This document shows, piece after piece, positions 43,100 to 51,944 of a stretch of DNA of 64,000 bases. Made by a program: the position numbers and the translations under genes. The DNA is from Hungatella hathewayi. Its GTDB lineage: Bacteria; Bacillota; Clostridia; Lachnospirales; Lachnospiraceae. Location: NCBI GenBank assembly GCA_025149285.1, contig CP102274.1:2123501-2187500 (forward strand). The letters are read 5' to 3'. The stretch's first letter is position 1. Each line of letters starts with the position of its first letter. Below the pieces are notes generated by a model, which was not told the DNA's origin, did not search any database, and was given only the letters and a program-made list of their open reading frames with translations.

Positions 43100-44377
43100 A
43101 TGTCAAAAAAAGAACGAGATGAAAAAAGGCGGGACAGCAAAGGCCGCCTTTTGAAATCTGGAGAGAGCCAGCGAACAGACGGAAGATACGCCTACAAATA
43201 TACGGATACCTTTGGAGAACCGAAGTTTGTGTACTCATGGAAGTTAGTCCCTACGGACAAAATCCCTGCCGGAAAACGCCCGGATATTTCTCTGCGTGAG
43301 AAAATCAAGCAGATACAAAAAGACCTTGACGATGGGATTGACACCATCGGTAAGAAAATGACCGTGTGCCAGCTATATGAAAAGTATATCCGGCAGCGGG
43401 GCAATGTGAAACGGGGAACCCATAAGAGCCGCCAGCAGTTAATGAAACTTCTGTCCGAGGATAAAATCGGAGGGGCCAGCATCGACAGCGTGAAGCTGTC
43501 TGACGCCAAAGAATGGGCCTTGCGTATGCAGGAAAAGGGCGTGGCCTATCATACCATCTGCAACGGCAAGCGTTCCCTGAAAGCCATTTTTCACATGGCC
43601 GTACAGGACGATTGCCTCCGCAAGAATCCCTTTGACTTCCAGATCAATGAGGTTATCAACGACGATACCGTACCAAAGGTGCCGCTTACCCCTGCACAGG
43701 AAAAGGAGCTTTTGGGCTTCATGCAGAGTGACCCCGTTTATGCCAAGTATTATGACGAGGTATTGATTCTGCTGGAAACCGGACTTCGCGTTTCCGAACT
43801 CTGCGGCCTGACGCCTGCCGACCTGAATTTTGACAAGCGGTTTGTGAATGTAGACCACCAGCTTTTGAGAAGCACCGAGGACGGCTACTACATCGAAGCG
43901 CCAAAGACAGACAGCGGTTATCGCCAGGTGCCTATGAGCGCAGCGGCCTACAAAGCATTTCAGCGTGTGTTGCACAGGCGAAAGGACGGCAAAGGCGTTG
44001 TGGTGGACGGGTATAAGGGATTCCTGTTCTTAAATCGGGACGGACTGCCGAAAGCGGCTGTCAACTATGATTCCATGTTTCAGGGCCTTGCCAAGAAGTT
44101 CAACAAGTTCCATGCGGAACCGCTGCCGGAGGTCATGACGCCACACACCATGCGGCATACATTCTGTACCAGAATGGCAAATGCGGGCATGAACCCCAAG
44201 GCATTGCAGTACATTATGGGGCATTCCAATATCGTTATGACGCTGAACTATTACGCCCACGCCACGTTCCATTCCGCACAGGAGGAAATGGAACGGCTGC
44301 AAGCCAAGTCACAGACCGCCGCCGCAGTCAACGCGCAGCCTGCGTCAGAGAGCGCCCAGGAATCCAAGGCCGCATAA
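43100..44377 (+). CDS. int: ICE tyrosine integrase (Tn916/Tn1549 type)
   Basis: A 425-residue integrase. The N-terminal arm-binding domain is recognisable (DSKGRLLKSGESQRTDGRYAYKYTD...YSWKL). A core-binding domain follows, then the catalytic domain with Arg (LLETGLRVSELCGL), H-x-x-R (TPHTMRHTFCTRMA), His and Tyr (YIMGHSNIVMTLNYYAHA). It catalyses excision and integration of the whole ICE. Arm-type TACTAC repeats begin 14 bp after its stop. Confidence 0.95.
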   Translation: MSKKERDEKRRDSKGRLLKSGESQRTDGRYAYKYTDTFGEPKFVYSWKLVPTDKIPAGKRPDISLREKIKQIQKDLDDGIDTIGKKMTVCQLYEKYIRQRGNVKRGTHKSRQQLMKLLSEDKIGGASIDSVKLSDAKEWALRMQEKGVAYHTICNGKRSLKAIFHMAVQDDCLRKNPFDFQINEVINDDTVPKVPLTPAQEKELLGFMQSDPVYAKYYDEVLILLETGLRVSELCGLTPADLNFDKRFVNVDHQLLRSTEDGYYIEAPKTDSGYRQVPMSAAAYKAFQRVLHRRKDGKGVVVDGYKGFLFLNRDGLPKAAVNYDSMFQGLAKKFNKFHAEPLPEVMTPHTMRHTFCTRMANAGMNPKALQYIMGHSNIVMTLNYYAHATFHSAQEEMERLQAKSQTAAAVNAQPASESAQESKAA

Positions 44378-44390
44378 GATACGCAGAATG

Positions 44391-44530
44391 TACTACTGTT
44401 TGTACTACGTTTGAGAACGAAAACATGAGGGGTAATAAGAATGTTTGTGAGGTTCTTCCGATAGGAAAAATGCCGGAAAAGCCCGAAGTTAAGGGCTATA
44501 CCGGCATATAAGAACATCTAACGAGATAAT
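44391..44530 (+). other. ICE right end (arm sites and terminal repeat)
   Basis: TACTAC at 44,391 and 44,403 (12 bp apart) mirror the left-end pair. A hairpin TGCCGG...CCGGCA spans 44,471-44,507. GAGATAAT at 44,523-44,530 complements ATTATCTC at the left end. From about 44,531 the sequence is probably native phage leader for the next tail gene. Confidence 0.45.
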
Positions 44531-44605
44531 TGGAAATCTATTAAATGATTCTACAAAAACTTTTGCTGCTGAGAGTTCAGGGTCTAGTGAATAAGGAGGA
44601 AAAAC

Positions 44606-45055
44606 ATGCAGAGTATTAATTTTTCTGATAACCTTAAGTCTTTTTCGATTAATGGAGATGAGAACCGGGTAATTCGTTTCAATCCGGCTGACCCTAATAT
44701 TCTTGTTCGGGCCGATGCGGCACAGAAGAGAATAACGGAAAAGCAAAGTCAGATAGAATCTGTTAAGTTGATGCCTGATGGTGCACCAGTTGAAAATCCA
44801 ACAGAGCAGGTCAGAAGGCTTCTGAAAGAGTTTGATGATCTGATTCGCGATGAGATCAATTATATTTTCAATTCCGATGTATACGATACTGTATTTGCAG
44901 GGCAGTCCCCGTTGTGTATTGTAGGAGAAAAGAAAGAATTTTTATTTGAAGCATTTTTGAAAGCGGCGATGCCTATCATTCGGGAAGGTGTCGACGAATT
45001 CAACGTTGGAAGTCAGCACCGCATCGAGAAATATACCAGGGAGTACAGCAAATGA
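44606..45055 (+). CDS. Phage tail assembly chaperone-like protein
   Basis: A 149-residue protein behind AAGGAGGAAAA. Not recognised by a strong motif ('RFNPADPNILVRADAAQKRI', 'FDDLIRDEINYIFNSDVYDTVFAGQSPL'). In A118-like phages the gene between the tail tube and Gp15 encodes the first tail chaperone (gpG analogue), and length fits. It is the first phage gene after the ICE and has lost its native upstream neighbour. Overlaps the next gene by 4 bp. Confidence 0.6.
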   Translation: MQSINFSDNLKSFSINGDENRVIRFNPADPNILVRADAAQKRITEKQSQIESVKLMPDGAPVENPTEQVRRLLKEFDDLIRDEINYIFNSDVYDTVFAGQSPLCIVGEKKEFLFEAFLKAAMPIIREGVDEFNVGSQHRIEKYTREYSK

Positions 45056-45612
45056 TCGGCCGGCTGCCGACGACCCTGGAGGTAGCCGGGAAGAAAATGG
45101 AGATTCGAACCGATTTCCGTGACATTTTGGTAATTATGCAGGCTTTTAATGATCCTGAACTTCTTCCAGAAGAGAAATACGAGGTAATGCTTGAAATATT
45201 GTTTATGACTCCGGAAGAGATACCAGAAAGCGCATATCCGGAGGCAGTTCGTCAGGCATTATGGTTCCTCGACTGCGGTCAGGAAGCAGATGACAAGAAG
45301 CCATCTCGTAAGGTAATGGATTGGGAGCAGGACGAACCAATTTTATTTCCTGCAATCAATAAGGTGGCCGGCCGTGAGGTCCGTGCAGCAGAATATATGC
45401 ATTGGTGGACCTTTATGGGGTACTTTATGGAGATTGACGACGGAACCTTTTCTATGGTCCTCGGTATACGACAGAAACGGGCAAGGGGAAAGAAACTGGA
45501 GAAATGGGAACAGGAATTTTATCAGGCGAATAAAGCCATGTGCGACATTAAAACGAAGTATACCGCAGAAGAACAGGAAGAAATTGATTATTGGAATAAG
45601 CTATTGGGATAG
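45052..45612 (+). CDS. Phage Gp15 family protein (tail chaperone)
   Basis: A 186-residue protein of the Gp15 family: 'LPTTLEVAGKKMEIRTDFRDILVIMQAFND', a middle 'KVMDWEQDEPILFPAINKVAGREVR' and 'HWWTFMGYFMEIDDGTFSMVLGIRQKRARGKKLEKWEQEFY'. Gp15 lies directly before the tape measure gene and is thought to be the second tail-assembly chaperone. Gap to the tape measure is 45 bp. Confidence 0.85.
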   Translation: MIGRLPTTLEVAGKKMEIRTDFRDILVIMQAFNDPELLPEEKYEVMLEILFMTPEEIPESAYPEAVRQALWFLDCGQEADDKKPSRKVMDWEQDEPILFPAINKVAGREVRAAEYMHWWTFMGYFMEIDDGTFSMVLGIRQKRARGKKLEKWEQEFYQANKAMCDIKTKYTAEEQEEIDYWNKLLG

Positions 45613-45657
45613 GCGCCGTATGGCGTCTTATTTTATGCCCGGAAGTGAGGTGAGAGC

Positions 45658-48420
45658 ATGGCGGCTGATGGAAGCTTAAAATTTGACACAAAGGTTAATA
45701 CAGAAGGCTTCGATGCTGGAATGAGTACGCTAACAAAAGCAGTTGAAAGGCTTTCAGGATTAATCGAAGACTTGTCTAAAAAAATGGATGGAGGATTTAC
45801 CGGAGCAGGTAACACGGCCGCCTCCACCGCGAAAGATATTGATACCGTCGCGGAGTCAGCGAAGAAGGCACGAGAAGAAGTAGAACGCCTGAACAAAGAA
45901 AAGGCTGCAACATTTACAGGAACGATCACAAACAATAACGCTTCGCCTTCTTCCATTCCGGATGACGGAAAACGATATGATATTTATGGTAACGATGTTG
46001 ACGAAATAATTGCCAGAAATAAGGCTATTGAAGAATCGGCCAGAGAGGCCGCCGCTGCGGAGAATAAGGCTTTTGAAGAAGCGAAACAGGGGCCGACCAT
46101 GTTACAGAACACACTGGAAATCCTCAAGCGGACAATATCAGACATACCAACTATTGCATCGTCAACAGGCCATGTAATTATGGGGGCGTTTGATTCTGGA
46201 AATCAAAGTGTAATAGCGCTGGTGGATAAGATTGACCTGTTGAAGGAGCATCTGTATTCTCTTGAGAAATCAGGATCTTATTTCGGAGATCCTGAATATG
46301 ATAAGACCTATGGAGAATTGCAGAAAGCAATAGTCGCACTGAATTCTTATAAGAAGGAACTGGAAGGGACTGGAACCGTTCAGAAGAAGGTAGATTCATC
46401 AGGCAAAAAAATGAATAAAACGCTGGCTGCTACAAATAAGACAGCAATCCCGCTTACCAAAAGTATTTTAAAGTTATCCAATATGTTTAAGCTGATGCTG
46501 ATCCGTATGGCAATGCGAACGGCCATAAAGGCAGCTAAAGAGGGATTCGAAAATCTGACCCAGTATTCAGATGAGACGAACAAAAGTATTTCCATGCTCG
46601 TTTCTGCCAACACCCGACTGAAAAACAGTTTTGCTACAGCATTTGCTCCAGCTCTTGAAGCAGCAGCCCCAGCGTTAAAGGAAATGATTGATCTTCTGTC
46701 AGTGGGGGCAACCTACGCGGGACAGCTTGTAGCAGCATTAACTGGAAAAGCAACATTTGTGAAGGCTGTAGATGTTGAGGAAAATTATGGAGAGGCATTA
46801 AAAGACAGTAATTCGGAACTGAAAAAGAAGGAGAAACTGAATCAAAAGTTGGCTTTTTCCTTTGACGATCTGATCCAGGCACAGAAAAAATCAGAAGATG
46901 GCTATATAGGCCCGACACCGGATCAGATGTTTGAAACGGTGGAGATCGAGAATGACATTAAAGATTTTGCAGCTGTCGTAAAGGGAGTCTTTTCAGATTT
47001 GTTTGACCCGTTGAAACAATCATGGATGGAGAATGGTCCAGAAGTAAATGAGGCTGTCCATGCGGCTCTCAGCAGCATGAAAAACCTCGCGTTGGACGTC
47101 GGAGCATCATTTTTACAGGTGTGGAAGAATGAGGGCTACGGACAGAAAATAACAGATGATCTGCTGATTACGTTCGCAAACCTCGCATTTACAGCAGCTA
47201 ATCTGTGCGATCAGTTGGATAAAGCCTGGACTAGTGGCGATCTGGGCGTGTCAATTATGCGTCACTTGGGGGATCTGGTGCTTGAGGTGACTGGATTTTT
47301 CCGCGATGCATCTGGAGAAATAAGAGATTGGTCAGCAACGCTTGATTTCGCGCCATTGCTTAAATCGTTTGATGAGGTACTGGTGAGCTTAAGACCAATC
47401 GTAAGTAAAATAGGTGATGTCTTGCTTTGGCTCCTGAAAGATATTCTTCTCCCGATCGCAAAATGGGGGATTGAAAATGGTATTCCGGCGGCGTTTGATC
47501 TGATTTCGGCGGCATTGAAGGTTTTAAACAGTATATTAGATGCATTGAAACCGTTGGCAATGTGGTTGTGGAAAGACTTCTTGCAGCCGTTTGGTGAATG
47601 GACTGGAAAAATAATTATAGAAGCATTGAAAAAAGTTACAGAATGGCTTACAAAGTTTTCTGACTGGATATCAGAACATAAACAACTGATAGAAGATGTA
47701 ACAATCGTTGTGCTTGGATTTTTTGCGGCATTTGCATTTGAAAGCTTTGTCTCGGGTGTAGGAAATATGCTAAGCGTTCTTCCAAACTTAATTGGGGTAC
47801 TCGGGAGCCTTGTAGGTAAACTTGATCCCCTTACACTCTTGTTGGGATTGGTTATTAGCCTTGCTGCTTATGTTGCTACCGCATGGGACGATATGACACC
47901 GGATGAGAAGCTTGCATCAAAAATTTTAGCGGTTGCGGGGGCAATCGGACTAATTGTAGCTGAAATCGGACTTCTACTCCATGACCCATTAATGCTAGGC
48001 ATAGGAGTAGCGATAGCTGCAATAGCCGGAATTGCAATAGCCGGAATTGCTTCATCGGCAAAGAGTCGGGCGGGTGCTTATTCAAGCGGATCATACAGCC
48101 CATATAATACTTATAGCCTTGGAGATGTGAGCAGTTACAGAATGCCGCGCCTCGCAACAGGTACGGTGGTTCCGCCTCGCGCTGGGGAGTTTGCGGCAAT
48201 CCTTGGAGACAATAACCGGGAAACTGAAGTTGTTTCTCCTTTGTCAACTATAGAACAGGCTCTTGATAATGTCATGGCGAAGTATATGGGAGAAGGAGGA
48301 AACAGGCGGCCTATGCAGATTGATTTAATCATCAATGGCCAGCGGTTTGCACGGGCAGTCTATGAGGCGAATAACCAGGAACGGCAGCGTGTCGGCGTAA
48401 GAATGATAACGGAGGGATAG
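45658..48420 (+). CDS. Phage tail tape measure protein
   Basis: A 920-residue protein with a coiled-coil N-terminus (KAVERLSGLIEDLSKKMD...AKKAREEVERLNKEK), a low-complexity middle and several hydrophobic segments between residues ~680 and 820 (VVLGFFAAFAFESFVSGVG; LTLLLGLVISLAAYVATAW; GIGVAIAAIAGIAIAGIA). The position after Gp15 and large size define it. It sets tail length and joins DNA injection. No frameshift seen. Confidence 0.92.
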   Translation: MAADGSLKFDTKVNTEGFDAGMSTLTKAVERLSGLIEDLSKKMDGGFTGAGNTAASTAKDIDTVAESAKKAREEVERLNKEKAATFTGTITNNNASPSSIPDDGKRYDIYGNDVDEIIARNKAIEESAREAAAAENKAFEEAKQGPTMLQNTLEILKRTISDIPTIASSTGHVIMGAFDSGNQSVIALVDKIDLLKEHLYSLEKSGSYFGDPEYDKTYGELQKAIVALNSYKKELEGTGTVQKKVDSSGKKMNKTLAATNKTAIPLTKSILKLSNMFKLMLIRMAMRTAIKAAKEGFENLTQYSDETNKSISMLVSANTRLKNSFATAFAPALEAAAPALKEMIDLLSVGATYAGQLVAALTGKATFVKAVDVEENYGEALKDSNSELKKKEKLNQKLAFSFDDLIQAQKKSEDGYIGPTPDQMFETVEIENDIKDFAAVVKGVFSDLFDPLKQSWMENGPEVNEAVHAALSSMKNLALDVGASFLQVWKNEGYGQKITDDLLITFANLAFTAANLCDQLDKAWTSGDLGVSIMRHLGDLVLEVTGFFRDASGEIRDWSATLDFAPLLKSFDEVLVSLRPIVSKIGDVLLWLLKDILLPIAKWGIENGIPAAFDLISAALKVLNSILDALKPLAMWLWKDFLQPFGEWTGKIIIEALKKVTEWLTKFSDWISEHKQLIEDVTIVVLGFFAAFAFESFVSGVGNMLSVLPNLIGVLGSLVGKLDPLTLLLGLVISLAAYVATAWDDMTPDEKLASKILAVAGAIGLIVAEIGLLLHDPLMLGIGVAIAAIAGIAIAGIASSAKSRAGAYSSGSYSPYNTYSLGDVSSYRMPRLATGTVVPPRAGEFAAILGDNNRETEVVSPLSTIEQALDNVMAKYMGEGGNRRPMQIDLIINGQRFARAVYEANNQERQRVGVRMITEG

Positions 48421-48425
48421 ATAAT

Positions 48426-48812
48426 ATGTCAGAAAATGTTTTTTCAATAGACGGCGTAGATCTCCGGTTGAATGTCACAAAGCTAGATCGTGAGTTTTCT
48501 GTTACGGACACCGAAAACTCCGGCCGTCTGAAAAACTATGAAATGTACCGGGAGATAGCCGGGACTTTTTACAACTACACCATGGAGATTGAGCCGATCA
48601 CACAGTATCGTGAAGATTATGATACCTTTTACCAGATGATATCAGCTCCGGAAACAAAGCATCGACTGGTAGTCCCATACGCGCAGAAAACGCTTGAGTT
48701 TGAGGCTTACGTGACCAAAGGTAAAGACAGCCTGCAGCGCCGTGGAGATAAAAATCTATGGCATGGCTTGTCAGTGTATTTTGTAGCCATGTCACCACAA
48801 AGGAGGCCGTGA
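48426..48812 (+). CDS. Phage tail protein (DUF6711 type)
   Basis: A 128-residue protein: 'FSIDGVDLRLNVTKLDREFSVTDTENSGRLKNYEMYREIAGTFYNYTM', 'YDTFYQMISAPE' and a beta-rich C-terminus 'WHGLSVYFVAMSPQRRP'. This matches DUF6711 proteins found between tape measure and baseplate genes. It probably corresponds to a distal tail/hub connector. Confidence 0.7.
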   Translation: MSENVFSIDGVDLRLNVTKLDREFSVTDTENSGRLKNYEMYREIAGTFYNYTMEIEPITQYREDYDTFYQMISAPETKHRLVVPYAQKTLEFEAYVTKGKDSLQRRGDKNLWHGLSVYFVAMSPQRRP

Positions 48813-48813
48813 T

Positions 48814-50592
48814 ATGTTTTTGAAGCAGTCAATCCGGTCTGATGCGACGGATCAGAGTGGTATTAAAATCGTTTACGATGATGTGGCACCGTATGCAAAA
48901 GAAAACAGTAATCCGCAGGTAATTGATGCAGGACTATGCCCCGGAGCAGATACGTTTCCGGGGCCGGAGGTGTATCCGGCGCCTACAGTTATCAGAAATA
49001 CTTTTCCCGATCTTAAACGCGATGACTTAAAATATCCTGGATATGCGTTATGTCTGCCCCGGTTTGCGCTACTCAATGGCGACTATATAAACTTTCCGGA
49101 TGACGCGCAGGGGTATGGTTTTATCAGTGATGAGATATCAGATTCCAATGGACGTTTTGAATATACAATGACTCAGGAACCGACATTGCCGGGTGAGTAT
49201 CCATCAATATTTTTATACCCTTCTCCGGGCCTGGAAAAGGAGATCAAAACGCCGACACTTGAGATCACATTTAACCGTAAATTTACGAGTGTTGGTCTCC
49301 TGCTTACTTTTAACGATATGTCAGGAGATTTTGCGAGCCGGATAAATGTCAAATGGTACTCTGGCGAACAGCTACTTTCGGACTTGAATTTTGAACCGAA
49401 CGAAACAAAGTATTTTTGCAGTAATTATGTGCAGCTTTATGACCGCATTATTATTACCTTCATGGAGACGTCAAAACCGTGCCGGCCAGTTTTCCTGACA
49501 CGGATTGATTATGGGATTTACAGGGATTTTATGGGGGATGAAATTAAGGAGATCAACTGCTTGCAGGAGATTAACGCAATTTCTGAGAGCATAAGCGTTA
49601 ATACTATGGATTTTACAGTGAAGACAAAGTCTTCTGTACCGTTTGATTTGCAGAAAAAACAGAAATTGTCATTATATTTCAATGGCGGCCTGATCGGTAA
49701 TTTTTATCTTAAAAACGGTGCCCGCAAGAGTAAAACAGACTACTACATGGATACGCACGATGCTGTCGGCCTTTTAGACGGCAACGAATTCCCTGGAGGA
49801 ATTTATTCCGGGCAGTTGGTACCAGACGTAATATCTCAGATATTTGACGGCGAGGATTTTAATTACCTGCTTGATGAGACGTTTAACAATATCACTTTAT
49901 CAGGGTATATCCCGTATACAACAAAACGGGCCGCCCTAATGCAAATAGCCTTTGCAATCGGTGCTGTGGTTGATACGAGCAACTATGACGGAGTGATTAT
50001 CTATCCAAAGCAGACCAAAAATACTGGAGAGTTTGACAAAGTATTTGAGGGTTTGACGCTGGACCATAGCGACGTGGTTACCGGGATCCGATTAACCGGC
50101 CATAGCTATCAGCGCTCGGATGAGTCAGAAGAGTTATATAATGATGAGCTGTCCGGCACTGTACAGGTCACTTTTTCGGAGGCCCATCACTCTTTGACTA
50201 TCTCTGGAGGAGTGATTTCGCAGTCCGGTGATAATTACGCCATCATCAAAGGGACTGGCGGAGCTGTAGTGCTTACCGGAAAAAAGTATCATCATTATAC
50301 GTTTATGATCTCTCGTGAGAATCCAAATATCTTTTTTAATAAAAACATTAAGGAAGTGAAGGAGGCCACGCTAATCAACAAGGATAATGCACAGCAGGCG
50401 CTTGATCGAGTCTATGAGTATTATCAGCGGGCTGAAAATGTAACTTGTGAGGTTATCTTAGAGGATAAAATGATCGGCCAGGTTGTAGGAATAGATACAG
50501 ATTACGACGGCGTGAAGGTAGGAACGATAGAGCGAATCAATTATAGCGGGATTGCCCGCGCAATCAAAGCAGAGGTGACGATACATGAGTGA
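48814..50592 (+). CDS. Phage baseplate/tail hub protein
   Basis: A 592-residue structural protein. Residues ~60-230 look like a beta-rich adaptor (FPDDAQGYGFISDEISDSNGRFEYT). Residues ~260-480 follow a tail-hub plan (QKLSLYFNGGLIGNFYLKNGARKSKTDYYMDTHDAVGLLDG). The C-terminus has 'NKDNAQQALDRVYEYYQRAENVTCEVILEDKMIGQVV', common in siphophage tail-associated proteins. Its stop overlaps the next start. Confidence 0.75.
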   Translation: MFLKQSIRSDATDQSGIKIVYDDVAPYAKENSNPQVIDAGLCPGADTFPGPEVYPAPTVIRNTFPDLKRDDLKYPGYALCLPRFALLNGDYINFPDDAQGYGFISDEISDSNGRFEYTMTQEPTLPGEYPSIFLYPSPGLEKEIKTPTLEITFNRKFTSVGLLLTFNDMSGDFASRINVKWYSGEQLLSDLNFEPNETKYFCSNYVQLYDRIIITFMETSKPCRPVFLTRIDYGIYRDFMGDEIKEINCLQEINAISESISVNTMDFTVKTKSSVPFDLQKKQKLSLYFNGGLIGNFYLKNGARKSKTDYYMDTHDAVGLLDGNEFPGGIYSGQLVPDVISQIFDGEDFNYLLDETFNNITLSGYIPYTTKRAALMQIAFAIGAVVDTSNYDGVIIYPKQTKNTGEFDKVFEGLTLDHSDVVTGIRLTGHSYQRSDESEELYNDELSGTVQVTFSEAHHSLTISGGVISQSGDNYAIIKGTGGAVVLTGKKYHHYTFMISRENPNIFFNKNIKEVKEATLINKDNAQQALDRVYEYYQRAENVTCEVILEDKMIGQVVGIDTDYDGVKVGTIERINYSGIARAIKAEVTIHE

Positions 50593-51025
50593 TATTTTGG
50601 ATTGCTTAATATTTGACCGCGTACAGGCTGACATAGATGCTATGACTGACAAGGCATATATTGATTATCAGGACCTTAACCGAGTTGAGGATGCTATTAA
50701 GTGGGTGTCGCATGTGCTCAATTGCTATGGATATCGTAATACGATTATTGAGGGGGCTATCTGGCAGCCAGAGGATCGCCGTACAGAAAGCGAAATGGAA
50801 CGGATCAGGAAGAACCTTATTGCAATCCGATCAGCCTTTTACACGCCGCCCAGCACGCCTCAGACACCGGAAAGAATTACATACACGTCTATCTATCAGG
50901 CAAATTTTATTGAAAAGATCATTTATGATATTGGAATATTGGTTGAGAATTTAATACCCAGCATACCACATCTGGAATTTAAACTTGGCTGCCGCGGTAT
51001 CGGAAACAGGAGTGTGAGCCTTTGA
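50585..51025 (+). CDS. Phage tail-region structural protein, unrecognised
   Basis: A 146-residue protein starting within the stop of the hub gene. 'AYIDYQDLNRVEDAIKWVSHVLNCYGY' and 'MERIRKNLIAIRSAFYTPPSTPQTPERITYTSIYQANFIEKIIYDIGI' suggest an alpha-helical adaptor of the upper baseplate or fibre attachment. No family name can be supported. Confidence 0.6.
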   Translation: MSDILDCLIFDRVQADIDAMTDKAYIDYQDLNRVEDAIKWVSHVLNCYGYRNTIIEGAIWQPEDRRTESEMERIRKNLIAIRSAFYTPPSTPQTPERITYTSIYQANFIEKIIYDIGILVENLIPSIPHLEFKLGCRGIGNRSVSL

Positions 51026-51501
51026 AGAAACTACGAACAAATTATAAGAATGACAAATATACAGGGAAGCGCCTGTACCGAGTCACCAATGTCTCAGCGG
51101 ATACGGTTAATCTTGATGATATAACGATATACGCCGAAGAGGGAGACATTTTTTCGGCGGACGATATCAACGAAACAAATGCTGCTGTAAATGAATTATA
51201 CGAGGAGTATGCGGAGGGGATCAGCCGGGCGAACCGGTATGTTGAAATTAATCTTCCAGTATCTGGTTGGTCTGCGACGGCTCCTTACATTCAGACGGTA
51301 TCTGTGCCAGGTATGCTGGCAAGCGACAGACCTGTACCGGGGCTGGTGTATCCAGACAATCTCACTGAGGCATTGCAGGCCCAGATTGACAAGAGCGCCA
51401 ATATGATAACAACAATTGAGACGCTGGACAGCAAGGTGAAAGTAACCTGTAGATTTAAGAAGCCTGTAATTGCCCTGCGCCTGGGGCTGAAAGGAGTGTA
51501 G
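51022..51501 (+). CDS. Phage tail-region structural protein, unrecognised
   Basis: TTG start at 51,022 overlapping the previous stop; 159 residues. 'RVTNVSADTVNLDDITIYAEEGDIFSADDINETNAAVN' is a pattern seen near the N-termini of baseplate/fibre proteins, followed by 'VEINLPVSGWSATAPYIQTVSVPGM'. The C-terminal 'TCRFKKPVIALRLGLKGV' is beta-like. Structural role by position. Confidence 0.6.
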   Translation: MKKLRTNYKNDKYTGKRLYRVTNVSADTVNLDDITIYAEEGDIFSADDINETNAAVNELYEEYAEGISRANRYVEINLPVSGWSATAPYIQTVSVPGMLASDRPVPGLVYPDNLTEALQAQIDKSANMITTIETLDSKVKVTCRFKKPVIALRLGLKGV

Positions 51502-51504
51502 GCC

Positions 51505-51927
51505 ATGGCAATATTACCATTATTTTTCCGGGGACAAAGCGTGGATTTCAGCGGGCTTACCGCAGTGGAAAATCTGGTCCGCAAAGGGAAAAAATTTATC
51601 GGTCGGGGATCCTCGGACATCCGAACCGGGAACCTGGAGGAGAAAAATGCAACAAGCTATAAGCTGCCGATCAATGGTACGTATAACATACCAGCTGGGA
51701 TCCACAATGCTGAGGACACAGTGGATCAGGAGATTGATACCATGGACGGACAGATTGTAACACCTGGTGCCGGACCGGTAGTAATTCAATGCGCAGGCAA
51801 GTACATGACCGGCGATATAATTGTTTACGCTGTGGAAAACCTTACAGCCGAGAACATCAAATTTGGAGAAGTAGTTGGCGAAGGTGAAGGAGCTGTTACT
51901 GGAACATGTCAGGGATTTTTCGATTAA
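51505..51927 (+). CDS. Phage tail protein, paralogue 1
   Basis: A 140-residue protein. Its central pattern (KFIGRGSSDIRTGN; YKLPINGTYNIPAGIH; GKYMTGDIIVYAVENLTAENIKFGE) recurs almost motif by motif in the next gene. The two are therefore a tandem duplication. Probably a beta-rich accessory tail or fibre-tip protein; no family name known. Confidence 0.6.
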   Translation: MAILPLFFRGQSVDFSGLTAVENLVRKGKKFIGRGSSDIRTGNLEEKNATSYKLPINGTYNIPAGIHNAEDTVDQEIDTMDGQIVTPGAGPVVIQCAGKYMTGDIIVYAVENLTAENIKFGEVVGEGEGAVTGTCQGFFD

Positions 51928-51944
51928 TATGGAGGGCAATCAGA

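Larger units (their letters stand above)
1725..44530. mobile_element. Tn916/Tn1549-type integrative conjugative element (~42.8 kb)
   Basis: The element carries a complete set of ICE modules: Int and Xis at the right end, a MOBP-type relaxase with MobC, VirD4, VirB4, VirB6-like and PrgI proteins, an NlpC/P60 hydrolase, TopB and a large antirestriction protein. The boundaries are my best estimate: an 8-bp inverted repeat ATTATCTC (1,725-1,732) and GAGATAAT (44,523-44,530) lies outside paired TACTAC arm-type sites at both ends. It splits a phage tail operon whose genes resume at 44,606. The exact crossover bases cannot be fixed without an empty-site sequence. Confidence 0.85.
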
